A stretch of DNA of 64,000 nt from Aplectana chamaeleonis (Eukaryota; Nematoda; Chromadorea; Rhabditida; Cosmocercidae). A program made the position numbers and the translations under genes. This document shows positions 43,441 through 56,286 of the stretch, one piece after another. The notes below the pieces were generated by a model. The model was not told the DNA's origin. It searched no databases and was given only the letters and a program-made list of their open reading frames with translations. Every line of letters begins with the position of its first letter. The stretch's first letter is position 1. The stretch covers positions 1,091,501 to 1,155,500 of the forward strand of contig JAPDOI010000021.1 of NCBI GenBank assembly GCA_029168955.1, read 5' to 3'.

Positions 43441-43626
43441 TCTATTTGGGTCCCGCACGCTTTCTACGGCGTCCGGTGCACTCCCACGTGAGTACCGCAC
43501 ACTTTCTACGGCGTCCGGCGCACTCCCACTTGGGTCCCGCACGCTTTCTACGGCGTGTGGCGCACTCTCATTTGGGTCCCGCACACTTTCTACGACGTCC
43601 GGCACACTCCCACTTGAGTCCGGCAC
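43399..43626 (-). CDS. C-terminal repeat segment of the block between cassettes 1 and 2
   Basis: 75 codons of V-x-D-P units ending R-S-T-P-M-P-L-I-F-S-A-G-L-P-stop, the tail being encoded by the right arm of cassette 1. The only copy with L instead of I in the tail. An upstream TAG-type stop limits the frame; the Met is internal. Confidence 0.25.
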   Translation of the reverse strand: MPDSSGSVPDVVESVRDPNESAPHAVESVRDPSGSAPDAVESVRYSRGSAPDAVESVRDPNRSTPMPLIFSAGLP

Positions 43627-44161
43627 GCTTTCTACGGCGTCCGGCGCACTCCCACTTGGGTCCCCACACTTTCTACGGCGTCCGACACTCTCTCATTTGG
43701 GTATCGCACACTTTCTACGGCGTCCGGCGCACTCCCACTCGGGTCCCCACACTTTCTACGGCGTCCGACGCTCTCTCATTTGGGTATCGCACACTTTCTA
43801 CGGCGTCCGGCGCACTCTCATTTGGGTCCCACACAATTACTACGGCGTCCGGCGCACTCTCATTTGGGTCCCGCACACTTTCTACGGCGTCCGGCACACA
43901 CCCATTTGGGTCCCGCACACTTTATACGGCGTCCGGCGCACTCCCACTTGGGTCCCGCACGCTTTCTACGGCGTGTGGCGCACTCTCGTTTGGGTCCCGC
44001 ACACTTTCTACGGCGTTCTGCGCACACCCATTTGGGTCCGGCACTTTCTACGGTGTCCAACGCACTCTCATTTGGGTCCCACACACTTTCTACGGCGTTC
44101 TGCGTACACCCATTTGGGTCACAAGCACGCTCATGCCGATCATTTTTCCGCAGGGCTACCG

Positions 44162-44302
44162 TTACCCTCCTTCAAAAATTTTCTGAGTGTCAGCTTGGAT
44201 ATGAGCACATCGTAATAGCCAACAAACGTGTTTGCACAATTTCGACCTTCTCAGCCACTTTCCGGCGGCTTCTCGAAGAGAACGGTGTGTGAATGAATGC
44301 AT
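44162..44302 (-). CDS. 46-codon ORF in cassette 2
   Basis: Starts M-H-S-F-T-H-R-S and ends K-I-F-E-G-G-stop; basic and Cys-containing (three Cys in the middle), no known motif. Equivalent ORFs are intact in all five cassettes. Among the four variable sites that I found between copies, three are synonymous in this frame (GGA/GGG, AGA/CGA, CGA/CGC) and one changes Arg to Pro. Against it, the ATG lies only about 15-22 nt from the TATA box, so it may sit upstream of the transcription start. Confidence 0.25.
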   Translation of the reverse strand: MHSFTHRSLREAAGKWLRRSKLCKHVCWLLRCAHIQADTQKIFEGG

Positions 44303-44316
44303 ACCGCTCCTCTGCC

Positions 44317-44324
44317 CTTTTATA
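44317..44324 (-). promoter_or_regulatory. TATA box, cassette 2
   Basis: TATAAAAGG on the minus strand, 57 bp beyond the preceding G-L-P stop (44,381-44,383). Confidence 0.5.
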
Positions 44325-44380
44325 CCCGGCATGTTATGAGCGTGTGTTATCGTTCGTTATCATGTTTTGCTCAAGAATGG

Positions 44381-44650
44381 TTACGGTAGCCCTGCGGAAA
44401 AAATGATCGGCATGGGCGTGCTTCTATTTGGGTCCCGCACGCTTTCTACGGCGTCCGGCGCACTCCCACTTGGGTCCCGCACGCTTTCTACGGCGTATGG
44501 CGCACTCTCATTTGGGTCCCGCACACTTTCTATGGCGTCCGGCGCACTCTCATTTGGGTTCGACACACTTTCTAGGGCGTTCTGCGCACACCCATTTTGG
44601 TCCCGAACACTTTCTACGGCGTTCTTCGCACGTCTATTTGGGTCCCGCAC
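44381..44650 (-). CDS. C-terminal repeat segment of the block between cassettes 2 and 3
   Basis: 89 codons ending in the S-A-G-L-P tail. Its block is the largest (about 11.3 kb to the next cassette) and contains several nonsense changes (TCA to TAA in R-D-S-S-G-S units, for example near 45,234 and 46,737). Confidence 0.25.
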   Translation of the reverse strand: MRDPNRRAKNAVESVRDQNGCAQNALESVSNPNESAPDAIESVRDPNESAPYAVESVRDPSGSAPDAVESVRDPNRSTPMPIIFSAGLP

Positions 44651-47600
44651 ACTTTATACGGCGTCCGGCGCACTCCCACTTGGGTCCCGCACGCTTTCTA
44701 CGGCGTGTGGCGCACTCTCATTTGGGTCCCGCACACTTTCTACGGCGTCCGGCGCACTCCCACTTGAGTCCCGCACACTTTATACGGCGTCCGGCGCACT
44801 CCCACGTGGGCACCGCACACTTTCTACGGCGTCCGGCGCACTCCCACGTGGGTCTCGCACACTTTCTACGGCGTGTGGCGCACTCTCATTTGGGTTCGAC
44901 ACACTTTCTAGGGCGTTCTGCGCACACCCATTTGGGTCCCAAACACTTTCTACGGCGTCCGGCGCACTCCCACTTGAGTCCCGCACACTTTATACGGCGT
45001 CCGGTGCACTCCCACGTGGGTACCGCACACTTTCTACGGCGTCCGGCGCACTCCCACTTGGGTCCCGCACGCTTTCTACGGCGTGTGGCGCACTCTCACT
45101 TGGGTCCCGCACACTTTCTATGGCGTCCGGCGCACTCTCATTTGGGTTCGACACACTTTCTAGGGCGTTCTGCGAACACCCATTTGGGTCCCGAACACTT
45201 TCTACGGCGTCCGGCGCACTCCCACTTTAGTCCCGCACACTTTATACGGCGTCCGGTGCACTCCCACGTGGGTCCCGCACGCTTTCTACGGCGTCCGGCG
45301 CACTCCCACTTGGGTCCCGCACGCTTTCTACGGCGTGTGGCGCACTCTCATTCGGGTCCCGCACACTTTCTATGGCGTCCGGCGCACTCTCATTTGGGTT
45401 CGACACACTTTCTAGGGCGTTCTGCGCACACCCATTTGGGTCCCGCACACTTTCTACGGCGTCCGGCGCACTCCCACTTGAGTCCCGCACACTTTATACG
45501 GCGTCCGGCGCACTCCCACGTGGGTACCGCACACTTTCTACGGCGTCCGGCGCACTCCCACGTGGGTCCCGCACACTTTCTACGGCGTGTGGCGCACTCT
45601 CATTTGGGTTCGACACACTTTCTAGGGCGTTCTGCGCACACCCATTTGGGTCCCGAACACTTTCTACGGCGTCCGGCGCACTCCCACTTGAGTCCCGCAC
45701 ACTTTCTACGGCGTCCGGCGCACTCTCATTTGGGTCCCGCACACTTTCTATGGCGTCCGGCACACTCTCATTTGGGTTCGACACACTTTCTAGGGCGTTC
45801 TGCGCACACCCATTTGGGTCCCGAACACTTTCTACGGCGTTCTGCGCATGCCCATTTGGGTCCCGCACACTTTATACGGCGTCCGGCGCACTCTCATTTG
45901 GGTCCCGCACACTTTATACCGCGTCCGGCGCACTCCCACGTGGGTACCGCACACTTTCTATGGCGTCCGGCGCACTCCCACTTGAGTTCCGCACACTTTA
46001 TACGGCGTCCGGCCCACTCCCACGTGGGTCCCGCACCCTTTATACGGCGTCCGGCGCACTCCCACGTGGGTCCCGCACACTTTCTACGGCTTCCGGCGCA
46101 CTCTCATTTGGGTCCCGCACACTTTATACCGCGTCCGGCGCACTCTCATTTGGGTTCGACACACTTTCTAGGGCGTTCTGCGCACACCCATTTGGGTCCC
46201 GCACACTTTCTACGACGTTCGGCGCACTCCCACTTGAGTTCCGCACACTTTATACGGCGTCCGGTGCACTCCCACGTGAGTACCGCACACTTTCTACAGC
46301 GTCCGGCGCACTCCCACTTGGGTCCCGCACGCTTTCTACGGCGTGTGGCGCACTCTCATTTGGGTCCCCCACACTTTCTACGACGTCCGGCACACTCCCA
46401 CTTGAGTCCGGCACGCTTCTACGGCGTCCGGCGCACTCCACTTGGGCCCCCACACTTCCTACGGCGTCCGAGGCTCTCTCATTTGGGTATCGCACACTTT
46501 CTACGGCGTCCGGCGCACTCTCATTTGGGTCCCACACAATTACTACGGCGTTCTGCGCACATCCATTTGGGTCCCGCACGCTTTCTACGGCGTGTGGCGC
46601 ACTCTCATTTGGGTCCCGCACACTTTCTATGGCGTCCGGCGCACTCTCATTTGGGTTCGACACACTTTCTAGGGCGTTCTGCGAACACCCATTTGGGTCC
46701 CGAACACTTTCTACGGCGTCCGGCGCACTCCCACCTTAGTCCCGCACACTTTATACGGCGTCCGGTGCACTCCCACGTGGGTCCCGCACGCTTTCTACGG
46801 CGTCCGGCGCACTCCCACTTGGGTCCCGCACGCTTTCTACGGCGTGTGGCGCACTCTCATTTAGGTCCCGAACACTTTCTATGGCGTCCGGCGCACTCCC
46901 ACTTGAGTTCCGCACACTTTATACGGCGTCCGGCCCACTCCCACGTGGGTCCCGCACCCTTTATACGGCGTCCGGCGCACTCCCACGTGGGTCCCGCACA
47001 CTTTCTACGGCTTCCGGCGCACTCTCATTTGGGTCCCGCACACTTTATACCGCGTCCGGCGCACTCTCATTTGGGTTCGACACACTTTCTAGGGCGTTCT
47101 GCGCACACCCATTTGGGTCCCGCACACTTTCTACGACGTTCGGCGCACTCCCACTCTGAGTTCCGCACACTTTATACGGCGTCCGGTGCACTCCCACGTG
47201 AGTACCGCACACTTTCTACAGCGTCCGGCGCACTCCCACTTGGGTCCCGCACGCTTTCTACGGCGTGTGGCGCACTCTCATTTGGGTCCCGCACACTTTC
47301 TACGACGTCCGGCACACTCCCACTTGAGTCCGGCACGCTTTCTACGGCGTCCGGCGCACTCCCACTTGGGTCCCCACACTTTCTACGGCGTCCGACGCTC
47401 TCTCATTTGGGTATCGCACACTTTCTACGGCGTCCGGCGCACTCTCATTTGGGTCCCACACAATTACTACGGCGTTCTGCGCACATCCATTTGGGTCCCG
47501 CACGCTTTCTACGGCGTGTGGCGCACTCTCATTTGGGTCCCGCACACTTTCTATGGCGTCCGGCGCACTCTCATTTGGGTTCGACACACTTTCTAGGGCG

Positions 47601-50600
47601 TCCGGTGCACTCCCACGTGGGTCCCGCACGCTTTCTACGGCGTCCGGCGCACTCCCACCTTAGTCCCGCACACTTTCTACGGCGTGTGGCGCACTCTCAT
47701 TCGGGTCCCGCACACTTTCTATGGCGTCCGGCGCACTCTTATTTGGGTTCGACACACTTTCTAGGGCGTTCTGCGCACACCCATTTGGGTCCCGCACACT
47801 TTCTACGGCGTCCGGCGCACTCCCACTCTGAGTCCCGCACACTTTATACGGCGTCCGGCGCACTCCCACGTGGGTACCGCACACTTTCTACGGCGTCCAG
47901 CGCACTCCCACGTGGGTCCCGCACACTTTCTACGGCGTGTGGCGCACTCTCATTTGGGTTCGACACACTTTCTAGGCGTTCTGCGCACACCCATTTGGGT
48001 CCCGCACACTTTCTATGGCGTCCGGCGCACTCTCATTTGGGTTCGACACACTTTCTAGGGCGTTCTGCGCACACCCATTTTGGTCCCGAACACTTTCTAC
48101 GGCGTTCTTCGCACGTCTCATTTGGGTCCCGCACACTTTCTACGGCGTCCGGCGCACTCCCACTTGGATCCCGCACGCTTTCTACGGCGTGTGGCGCACT
48201 CTCATTTGGGTCCCGTACACTTTCTACGGCGTCCGGCGCACTCCCACTTGAGTCCCGCACGCTTTATACGGCGTCCGGCGCACTCCCACATGGGCACCGC
48301 ACACTTTCTACGGCGTCCGGCGCACTCCCACGTGGGTCTCGCACACTTTCTACGGCGTGTGGCGCACTCTCATTTGGGTTCGACACACTTTCTAGGGCGT
48401 TCTGCGCACACCCATTTGGGTCCCAACACTTTCTACGGCGTCCGGCGCACTCCCACTTGAGTTCCGCACACTTTATACGGCGTCCGGTGCACTCCCACGT
48501 GAGTACCGCACACTTTCTACGGCGTCCGGCGCACTCCCACTTGGGTCCCGCACGCTTTCTACGGCGTGTGGCGCACTCTCATTTGGGTCCCGCACACTTT
48601 CTATGGCGTCCGGCGCACTCTCATTTGGGTTCGACACACTTTCTAGGGCGTTCTGCGCACACCCATTTGGGTCCCGAACACTTTCTACGGCGTCCGGCGC
48701 ACTCCCACTTTAGTCCCGCACACTTTATACGGCGTCCGGTGCACTCCCACGTGGGTCCCGCACGCTTTCTACGGCGTCCGGCGCACTCCCACTTGGGTCC
48801 CGCACGCTTTCTACGGCGTGTGGCGCACTCTCATTCGGGTCCCGCACACTTTCTATGGCGTCCGGCGCACTCTCATTTGGGTTCGACACACTTTCTAGGG
48901 CGTTCTGCGCACACCCATTTGGGTCCCGCACACTTTCTACGGCGTCCGGCGCACTCCCACTTGAGTCCCGCACACTTTATACGGCGTCCGGCGCACTCCC
49001 ACGTGGGTACCGCACACTTTCTACGGCGTCCGGCGCACTCCCACGTGGGTCCCGCACACTTTCTACGGCGTGTGGCGCACTCTCATTTGGGTTCGACACA
49101 CTTTCTACGGCGTTCTGCGCACACCCATTTGGGTCCCGAACACTTTCTACGGCGTCCGGCGCACTCCCACTTGAGCCCCGCACACTTTCTACGGCGTCCG
49201 GCGCACTCTCATTTGGGTCCCGCACACTTTCTATGGCGTCCGGCACACTCTCATTTGGGTTCGACACACTTTCTAGGGCGTTCTGCGCACACCCATTTGG
49301 GTCCCGAACACTTTCTACGGCGTTCTGCGCATGCCCATTTGGGTCCCGCACACTTTATGCGGCGTCCGGCGCACTCTCATTTGGGTCCCGCACACTTTAT
49401 ACCGCGTCCGGCGCACTCCCACGTGGGTACCGCACACTTTCTATGGCGTCCGGCGCACTCCCACTTGAGTTCCGCACACTTTATACGGCGTCCGGCCCAC
49501 TCCCACGTGGGTCCCGCACCCTTTATACGGCGTCCGGCGCACTCCCACGTGGGTCCCGCACACTTTCTACGGCTTCCGGCGCACTCTCATTTGGGTCCCG
49601 CACACTTTATACCGCGTCCGGCGCACTCTCATTTGGGTTCGACACACTTTCTAGGGCGTTCTGCGCACACCCATTTGGGTCCCGCACACTTTCTACGACG
49701 TTCGGCGCACTCCCACTTGAGTTCCGCACACTTTATACGGCGTCCGGTGCACTCCCACGTGAGTACCGCACACTTTCTACAGCGTCCGGCGCACTCCCAC
49801 TTGGGTCCCGCACGCTTTCTACGGCGTGTGGCGCTCTCTCATTTGGGTATCGCACACTTTCTACGGCGTCCGGCGCACTCTCATTTGGGTCCCACACAAT
49901 TACTACGGCGTTCTGCGCACATCCATTTGGGTCCCGCACGCTTTCTACGGCGTGTGGCGCACTCTCATTTGGGTCCCGCACACTTTCTATGGCGTCCGGC
50001 GCACTCTCATTTGGGTTCGACACACTTTCTAGGGCGTCCGGTGCACTCCCACGTGGGTCCCGCACGCTTTCTACGGCGTCCGGCGCACTCCCACCTTAGT
50101 CCCGCACACTTTCTACGGCGTGTGGCGCACTCTCATTCGGGTCCCGCACACTTTCTATGGCGTCCGGCGCACTCTTATTTGGGTTCGACACACTTTCTAG
50201 GGCGTTCTGCGCACACCCATTTGGGTCCCGCACACTTTCTACGGCGTCCGGCGCACTCCCACTTGAGTCCCGCACACTTTATACGGCGTCCGGCGCACTC
50301 CCACGTGGGTACCGCACACTTTCTACGGCGTCCAGCGCACTCCCACGTGGGTCCCGCACACTTTCTACGGCGTGTGGCGCACTCTCATTTGGGTTCGACA
50401 CACTTTCTAGGGCGTTCTGCGCACACCCATTTGGGTCCCGCACACTTTCTATGGCGTCCGGCGCACTCTCATTTGGGTTCGACACACTTTCTAGGGCGTT
50501 CTGCGCACACCCATTTTGGTCCCGAACACTTTCTACGGCGTTCTTCGCACGTCTATTTGGGTCCCGCACACTTTATACGGCGTCCGGCGCACTCCCACTT

Positions 50601-51144
50601 GGGTCCCGCACGCTTTCTACGGCGTGTGGCGCACTCTCATTTGGGTCCCGCACACTTTCTACGGCGTCCGGCGCACTCCCACTTGAGTCCCGCACGCTTT
50701 ATACGGCGTCCGGCGCACTCCCACGTGGGCACCGCACACTTTCTACGGCGTCCGGCGCACTCCCACGTGGGTCTCGCACACTTTCTACGGCGTGTGGCGC
50801 ACTCTCATTTGGGTTCGACACTTTCTAGGGCGTTCTGCGCACACCCATTTGGGTCCCAACACTTTCTACGGCGTCCGGCGCACTCCCACTTGAGTCCCGC
50901 ACACTTTATACGGCGTCCGGTGCACTCACGTGGGTACCGCACACTTTCTACGGCGTCCGGCGCACTCCCACTTGGGTCCCGCACGCTTTCTACGGCGTGT
51001 GGCGCACTCTCATTTGGGTCCCGCACACTTTCTATGGCGTCCGGCGCACTCTCATTTGGGTTCGACACACTTTCTAGGGCGTTCTGCGAACACCCATTTG
51101 GGTCCCGAACACTTTCTACGGCGTCCGGCGCACTCCCACTTTAG
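44428..51144 (+). other. 2,238-codon plus-strand open frame within array 3
   Basis: An uninterrupted frame of A-H-F-L-R-R-P / A-H-S-H-L-G-P heptads. The consensus unit in this frame has very few codons one change away from a stop, so long openness is expected by default. There is no promoter on this strand: the nearest cassette promoter (44,317) points the other way. I do not regard it as a gene, but its length should be noted. Confidence 0.2.
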
Positions 51145-54100
51145 TCCCGCACACTTTATACGGCGTCCGGTGCACTCCCACGTGGGTCCCGCACGCTTTC
51201 TACGGCGTCCGGCGCACTCCCACTTGGGTCCCGCACGCTTTCTACGGCGTGTGGCGCACTCTCATTCGGGTCCCGCACACTTTCTATGGCGTCCGGCGCA
51301 CTCTCATTTGGGTTCGACACACTTTCTAGGCGTTCTGCGCACACCCATTTGGGTCCCGCACACTTTCTACGGCGTCCGGCGCACTCCCACTCTGAGTCCC
51401 GCACACTTTATACGGCGTCCGGCGCACTCCCACGTGGGTACCGCACACTTTCTACGGCGTCCGGCGCACTCCACGTGGGTCCCGCACACTTTCTACGGCG
51501 TGTGGCGCACTCTCATTTGGGTTCGACACTTTCTAGGGCGTTCTGCGCACACCCATTTGGGTCCCGAACACTTTCTACGGCGTCCGGCGCACTCCCACTT
51601 GAGTCCCGCACACTTTCTACGGCGTCCGGCGCACTCTCATTTGGGTCCCGCACACTTTCTATGGCGTCCGGCACACTCTCATTTGGGTTCGACACACTTT
51701 CTAGGGCGTTCTGCGCACACCCATTTGGGTCCCGAACACTTTCTACGGCGTTCTGCGCATGCCCATTTGGGTCCCGCACACTTTATACGGCGTCCGGCGC
51801 ACTCTCATTTGGGTCCCGCACACTTTATACCGCGTCCGGCGCACTCCCACGTGGGTACCGCACACTTTCTATGGCGTCCGGCGCACTCCCACTTGAGTTC
51901 CGCACACTTTATACGGCGTCCGGCCCACTCCCACGTGGGTCCCGCACCCTTTATACGGCGTCCGGCGCACTCCCACGTGGGTCCCGCACACTTTCTACGG
52001 CTTCCGGCGCACTCTCATTTGGGTCCCGCACACTTTATACCGCGTCCGGCGCACTCTCATTTGGGTTCGACACACTTTCTAGGGCGTTCTGCGCACACCC
52101 ATTTGGGTCCCGCACACTTTCTACGACGTTCGGCGCACTCCCACTTGAGTTCCGCACACTTTATACGGCGTCCGGTGCACTCCCACGTGAGTACCGCACA
52201 CTTTCTACAGCGTCCGGCGCACTCCCACTTGGGTCCCGCACGCTTTCTACGGCGTGTGGCGCACTCTCATTTGGGTCCCGCACACTTTCTACGACGTCCG
52301 GCACACTCCCACTTGAGTCCGGCACGCTTTCTACGGCGTCCGGCGCACTCCCACTTGGGTCCCCACACTTTCTACGGCGTCCGACGCTCTCTCATTTGGG
52401 TATGGCACACCTTCTGCGGCGTCCGGCGTCCTCTGATTTGTGTCCCATCCAATTACTACGGCGTTCTGCGCCCATCCATTTGGGTCCCGCACGCTTTCTA
52501 CGGCGTGTGGCGCATTCTCATTTGGGTCCCGCACACTTTCTATGGGGTCCGGCGCACTCTCATTTGGGTTCGACACACTTTCTACGGCGTTCTGCGAACA
52601 CCCATTTGGGTCCCGAACACTTTCTACGGCGTCCGGCGCACTCCCACCTTAGTCCCGCACACTTTATACGGCGTCCGGTGCACTCCCACGTGGGTCCCGC
52701 ACGCTTTCTACGGCGTCCGGCGCACTCCCACTTGGGTCCCGCACGCTTTCTACGGCGTGTGGCGCACTCTCATTTGGGTCCCGCACACTTTATACCGCGT
52801 CCGGCCCACCCCCACTGGAGTCCCCCACACTTTATCCGGCGTGCGGCCCACTCGCACGTGGGTCCCGCACACTTTATACGGCGTCCGGCGCACTCCCACG
52901 TGGGTCCCGCACACTTTCTACGGCTTCCGGCGCACTCTCATTTGGGTCCCGCACACTTTATACCGCGTCCGGCGCACTCTCATTTGGGTTCGACACACTT
53001 TCTAGGGCGTTCTGCGCACACCCATTTGGGTCCCGCACACTTTCTACGACGTTCGGCGCACTCCCACTTGAGTTCCGCACACTTTATACGGCGTCCGGTG
53101 CACTCCCACGTGAGTACCGCACACTTTCTACAGCGTCCGGCGCACTCCCACTTGGGTCCCGCACGCTTTCTACGGCGTGTGGCGCACTCTCATTTGGGTC
53201 CCGCACACTTTCTACGACGTCCGGCACACTCCCACTTGAGTCCGGCACGCTTTCTACGGCGTCCGGCGCACTCCCACTTGGGTCCCCACACTTTCTACGG
53301 CGTCCGACGCTCTCTCATTTGGGTATCGCACACTTTCTACGGCGTCCGGCGCACTCTCATTTGGGTCCCACACAATTACTACGGCGTTCTGCGCACATCC
53401 ATTTGGGTCCCGCACGCTTTCTACGGCGTGTGGCGCACTCTCATTTGGGTCCCGCACACTTTCTATGGCGTCCGGCGCACTCTCATTTGGGTTCGACACA
53501 CTTTCTAGGGCGTTCTGCGAACACCCATTTGGGTCCCGAACACTTTCTACGGCGTCCGGCGCACTCCCACCTTAGTCCCGCACACTTTATACGGCGTCCG
53601 GTGCACTCCCACGTGGGTCCCGCACGCTTTCTACGGCGTCCGGCGCACTCCCACTTGGGTCCCGCACGCTTTCTACGGCGTGTGGCGCACTCTCATTCGG
53701 GTCCCGCACACTTTCTATGGCGTCCGGCGCACTCTTATTTGGGTTCGACACACTTTCTAGGGCGTTCTGCGCACACCCATTTGGGTCCCGCACACTTTCT
53801 ACGGCGTCCGGCGCACTCCCACTTGAGTCCCGCACACTTTATACGGCGTCCGGCGCACTCCCACGTGGGTCCCGCACACTTTCTACGGCGTCCAGCGCAC
53901 TCCCACGTGGGTCCCGCACACTCTCTGCGGCGTCCGGCGCACTCTCATTTGGATTCCACACACTTTCTAGGGCGTTCTGCGCACACCCATTTGGGTCCCG
54001 AACACTTTCTACGGCGTCCGGCGCACTCCCACTTGAGTCCCGCACACTTTCTACGGCGTCCGGCGCACTCTCATTTGGGTCCCGCACACTTTCTATGGCG

Positions 54101-55717
54101 TCCGGCACACTCTCATTTGGGTTCGACACACTTTCTAGGGCGTTCTGCGCACACCCATTTGGGTCCCGAACACTTTCTACGGCGTTCTGCGCATGCCCAT
54201 TTGGGTCCCGCACACTTTATACGGCGTCCGGCGCACTCTCATTTGGGTCCGGCACACTTTATACCGCGTCCGGCGCACTCCCACGTGGGTACCGCACACT
54301 TTCTATGGCGTCCGGCGCACTCCCACCTGGGTTCCGCACACTGTATACGGCGTGCGGCCCACTCCCACGTGGGTCCCGCACCCTTTATACGGCGTCCGGC
54401 GCACTCCACGTGGGTCCCGCACACTTTCTACGGCGTCCGGCGCACTCTCATTTGGGTACCGCACACTTTTTACGGTGTTCGGCGCCCTCTCTTTTGGGCT
54501 CGACACACTTTCTAGGCCGTTCTGCGCACACCGAGTTGGGTCCCGCACGCTTTCTACGGCGTGTGGCGCACTCTCATTTGGGTATCGCACACTTTCTACG
54601 GCGTCCGGCGCACTCTCATTTGGGTCCCACACAATTACTACGGCGTTCTGCGCACACCCATTTGGGTCCCGCACACTTTATACGGCGTCCGGCGCACTCC
54701 CACGTGGGTCCCGCACACTTTCTACGGCGTCCGGCGCACTCTCATTTGGGTCCCGCACACTTTCTACGGCGTCCGGCACACACCCATTTGGGTCCCGCAC
54801 ACTTTCTACGACGTCCGGCACACTCCCACTTGAGTCCGGCACGCTTTCTACGGCGTCCGGCGCACTCCCACTTGAGTTCCGCACACTTTATACGGCGTCT
54901 GGCCCACTCCCACGTGGGTCCCGCACCTTTATACGGCGTCCGGCGCACTCCCACGTGGGTCCCGCACACTTTCTACGACGTCCGGCGCACTCCCACTTCA
55001 GTTCCGCACACTTTATACGGCGTCCGGTGCACTCCCACGTGAGTACCGCACACTTTCTACAGCGTCCGGCGCACTCCCACTTGGGTCCCACACGCTTTCT
55101 ACGGCGTGTGGCGCACTCTCATTTGGGTCCCGCACACTTTCTACGACGTCCGGCACACTCCCACTTGAGTCCGGCACGCTTTCTACGGCGTCCGGCGCAC
55201 TCCCACTTGGGTCCCCACACTTTCTACGGCGTCCGACGCTCTCTCATTTGGGTATCGCACACTTTCTACGGCGTCCGGCGCACTCTCATTTGGGTCCCAC
55301 ACAATTACTACGGCGTTCTGCGCACACCCATTTGGGTCCCGCACACTTTATACGGCGTCCGGCGCACTCCCACGTGGGTCCCGCACACTTTCTACGGCGT
55401 CCGGCGCACTCTCATTTGGGTCCCGCACACTTTCTACGGCGTCCGGCGCACTCTCACTTGAATCTCGCACACTTTATACGGCGTCCGGCGCACTCCCACG
55501 TGGGTACCGCACACTTTCTATGGCGTCCGGCGCACTCCCACTTGAGTTCCGCACACTTTATACGGCGTCCGGCCCACTCCCACGTGGGTCCTGCACACTT
55601 TCTACGGCGTCCTGCGCACACCCATTTGGGTCCGGCACTTTCTACGGTGTCCAACGCACTCTCATTTGGGTCCCACACACTTTCTACGGCGTTCTGCATA
55701 CACCCATTTGGGTCACA

Positions 55718-56016
55718 AGCACGCTCATGCCAATCATTTTTCCGCAGGGCTACCGTTACCCTCCTTCAAAAATTTTCTGAGTGTCAGCTTGGATATGAGC
55801 ACATGGTAATAGCCAACAAACGTGTTTGCACAATTTCGACCTTCTCAGCCACTTTCCGGCGGCTTCTCGAAGAGAACGGTGTGTGAATGAATGCATACCG
55901 CTCCTCTGCTCTTTTATACCCCGCATGTTATGAGCGTGTGTTATCGTTCGTTATCATGTTTTGCTCAAGAATGGTTACGGTAGCCCTGCGGAAAAAATGA
56001 TCGGCATGGGCGTGCT
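55718..56016 (-). repeat. Hairpin promoter cassette 3 of array 3
   Basis: 299 bp; TATA context differs by one base (TATAAAAGAG). Carries the CATGG variant (Arg to Pro in the 46-codon ORF, 55,896-55,756) shared with cassettes 4 and 5. Confidence 0.8.
55911..55918 (-). promoter_or_regulatory. TATA box, cassette 3
   Basis: TATAAAAG on the minus strand at the same distance from the arms as in the other copies. Confidence 0.5.
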
Positions 56017-56286
56017 TCTATTTGGGTCCCGCACGCTTTCTACGGCGTCCGGCGCACTCCCACTTGGGTCCCGGACACTTTCTACGGCGTCCGACGCTCT
56101 CTCATTTGGGTCCCGCACACTTTCTACGGCTTCCGGCGCACGCCCATTTGGGTCCCGCACGCTTTCTACGGTGTGTGGCGCACTCTCATTTTTGTTCGAC
56201 ACACTTTCTAGGGCGTTCTGCGCACACCCATTTGGGTCCCGAACACTTTCTACGGCGTCCGGCGCACTCCCACTTGAGTCCCGCAC
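55975..56286 (-). CDS. C-terminal repeat segment of the block between cassettes 3 and 4
   Basis: 103 codons of V-R-D-P-N / A-P-D-A-V-E-S units ending in the common tail. Block length about 2.1 kb. Confidence 0.25.
   Translation of the reverse strand: MRDSSGSAPDAVESVRDPNGCAQNALESVSNKNESAPHTVESVRDPNGRAPEAVESVRDPNERASDAVESVRDPSGSAPDAVESVRDPNRSTPMPIIFSAGLP

Larger units (their letters stand above)
44124..44422 (-). repeat. Hairpin promoter cassette 2 of array 3
   Basis: 299 bp; distinguished by TATACCCGGC next to the TATA box where others have TATACCCCGC. The following block on its left, toward cassette 1, is only about 0.7 kb, the shortest unit of the series. Confidence 0.8.

Noticed and set aside
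44428..51144. A single 2,238-residue protein on the plus strand
   Set aside because: Period 21 with a stop-free, stop-distant unit makes long frames automatic; it has no promoter on that strand and no unique N-terminus, and cassette promoters face the opposite way.
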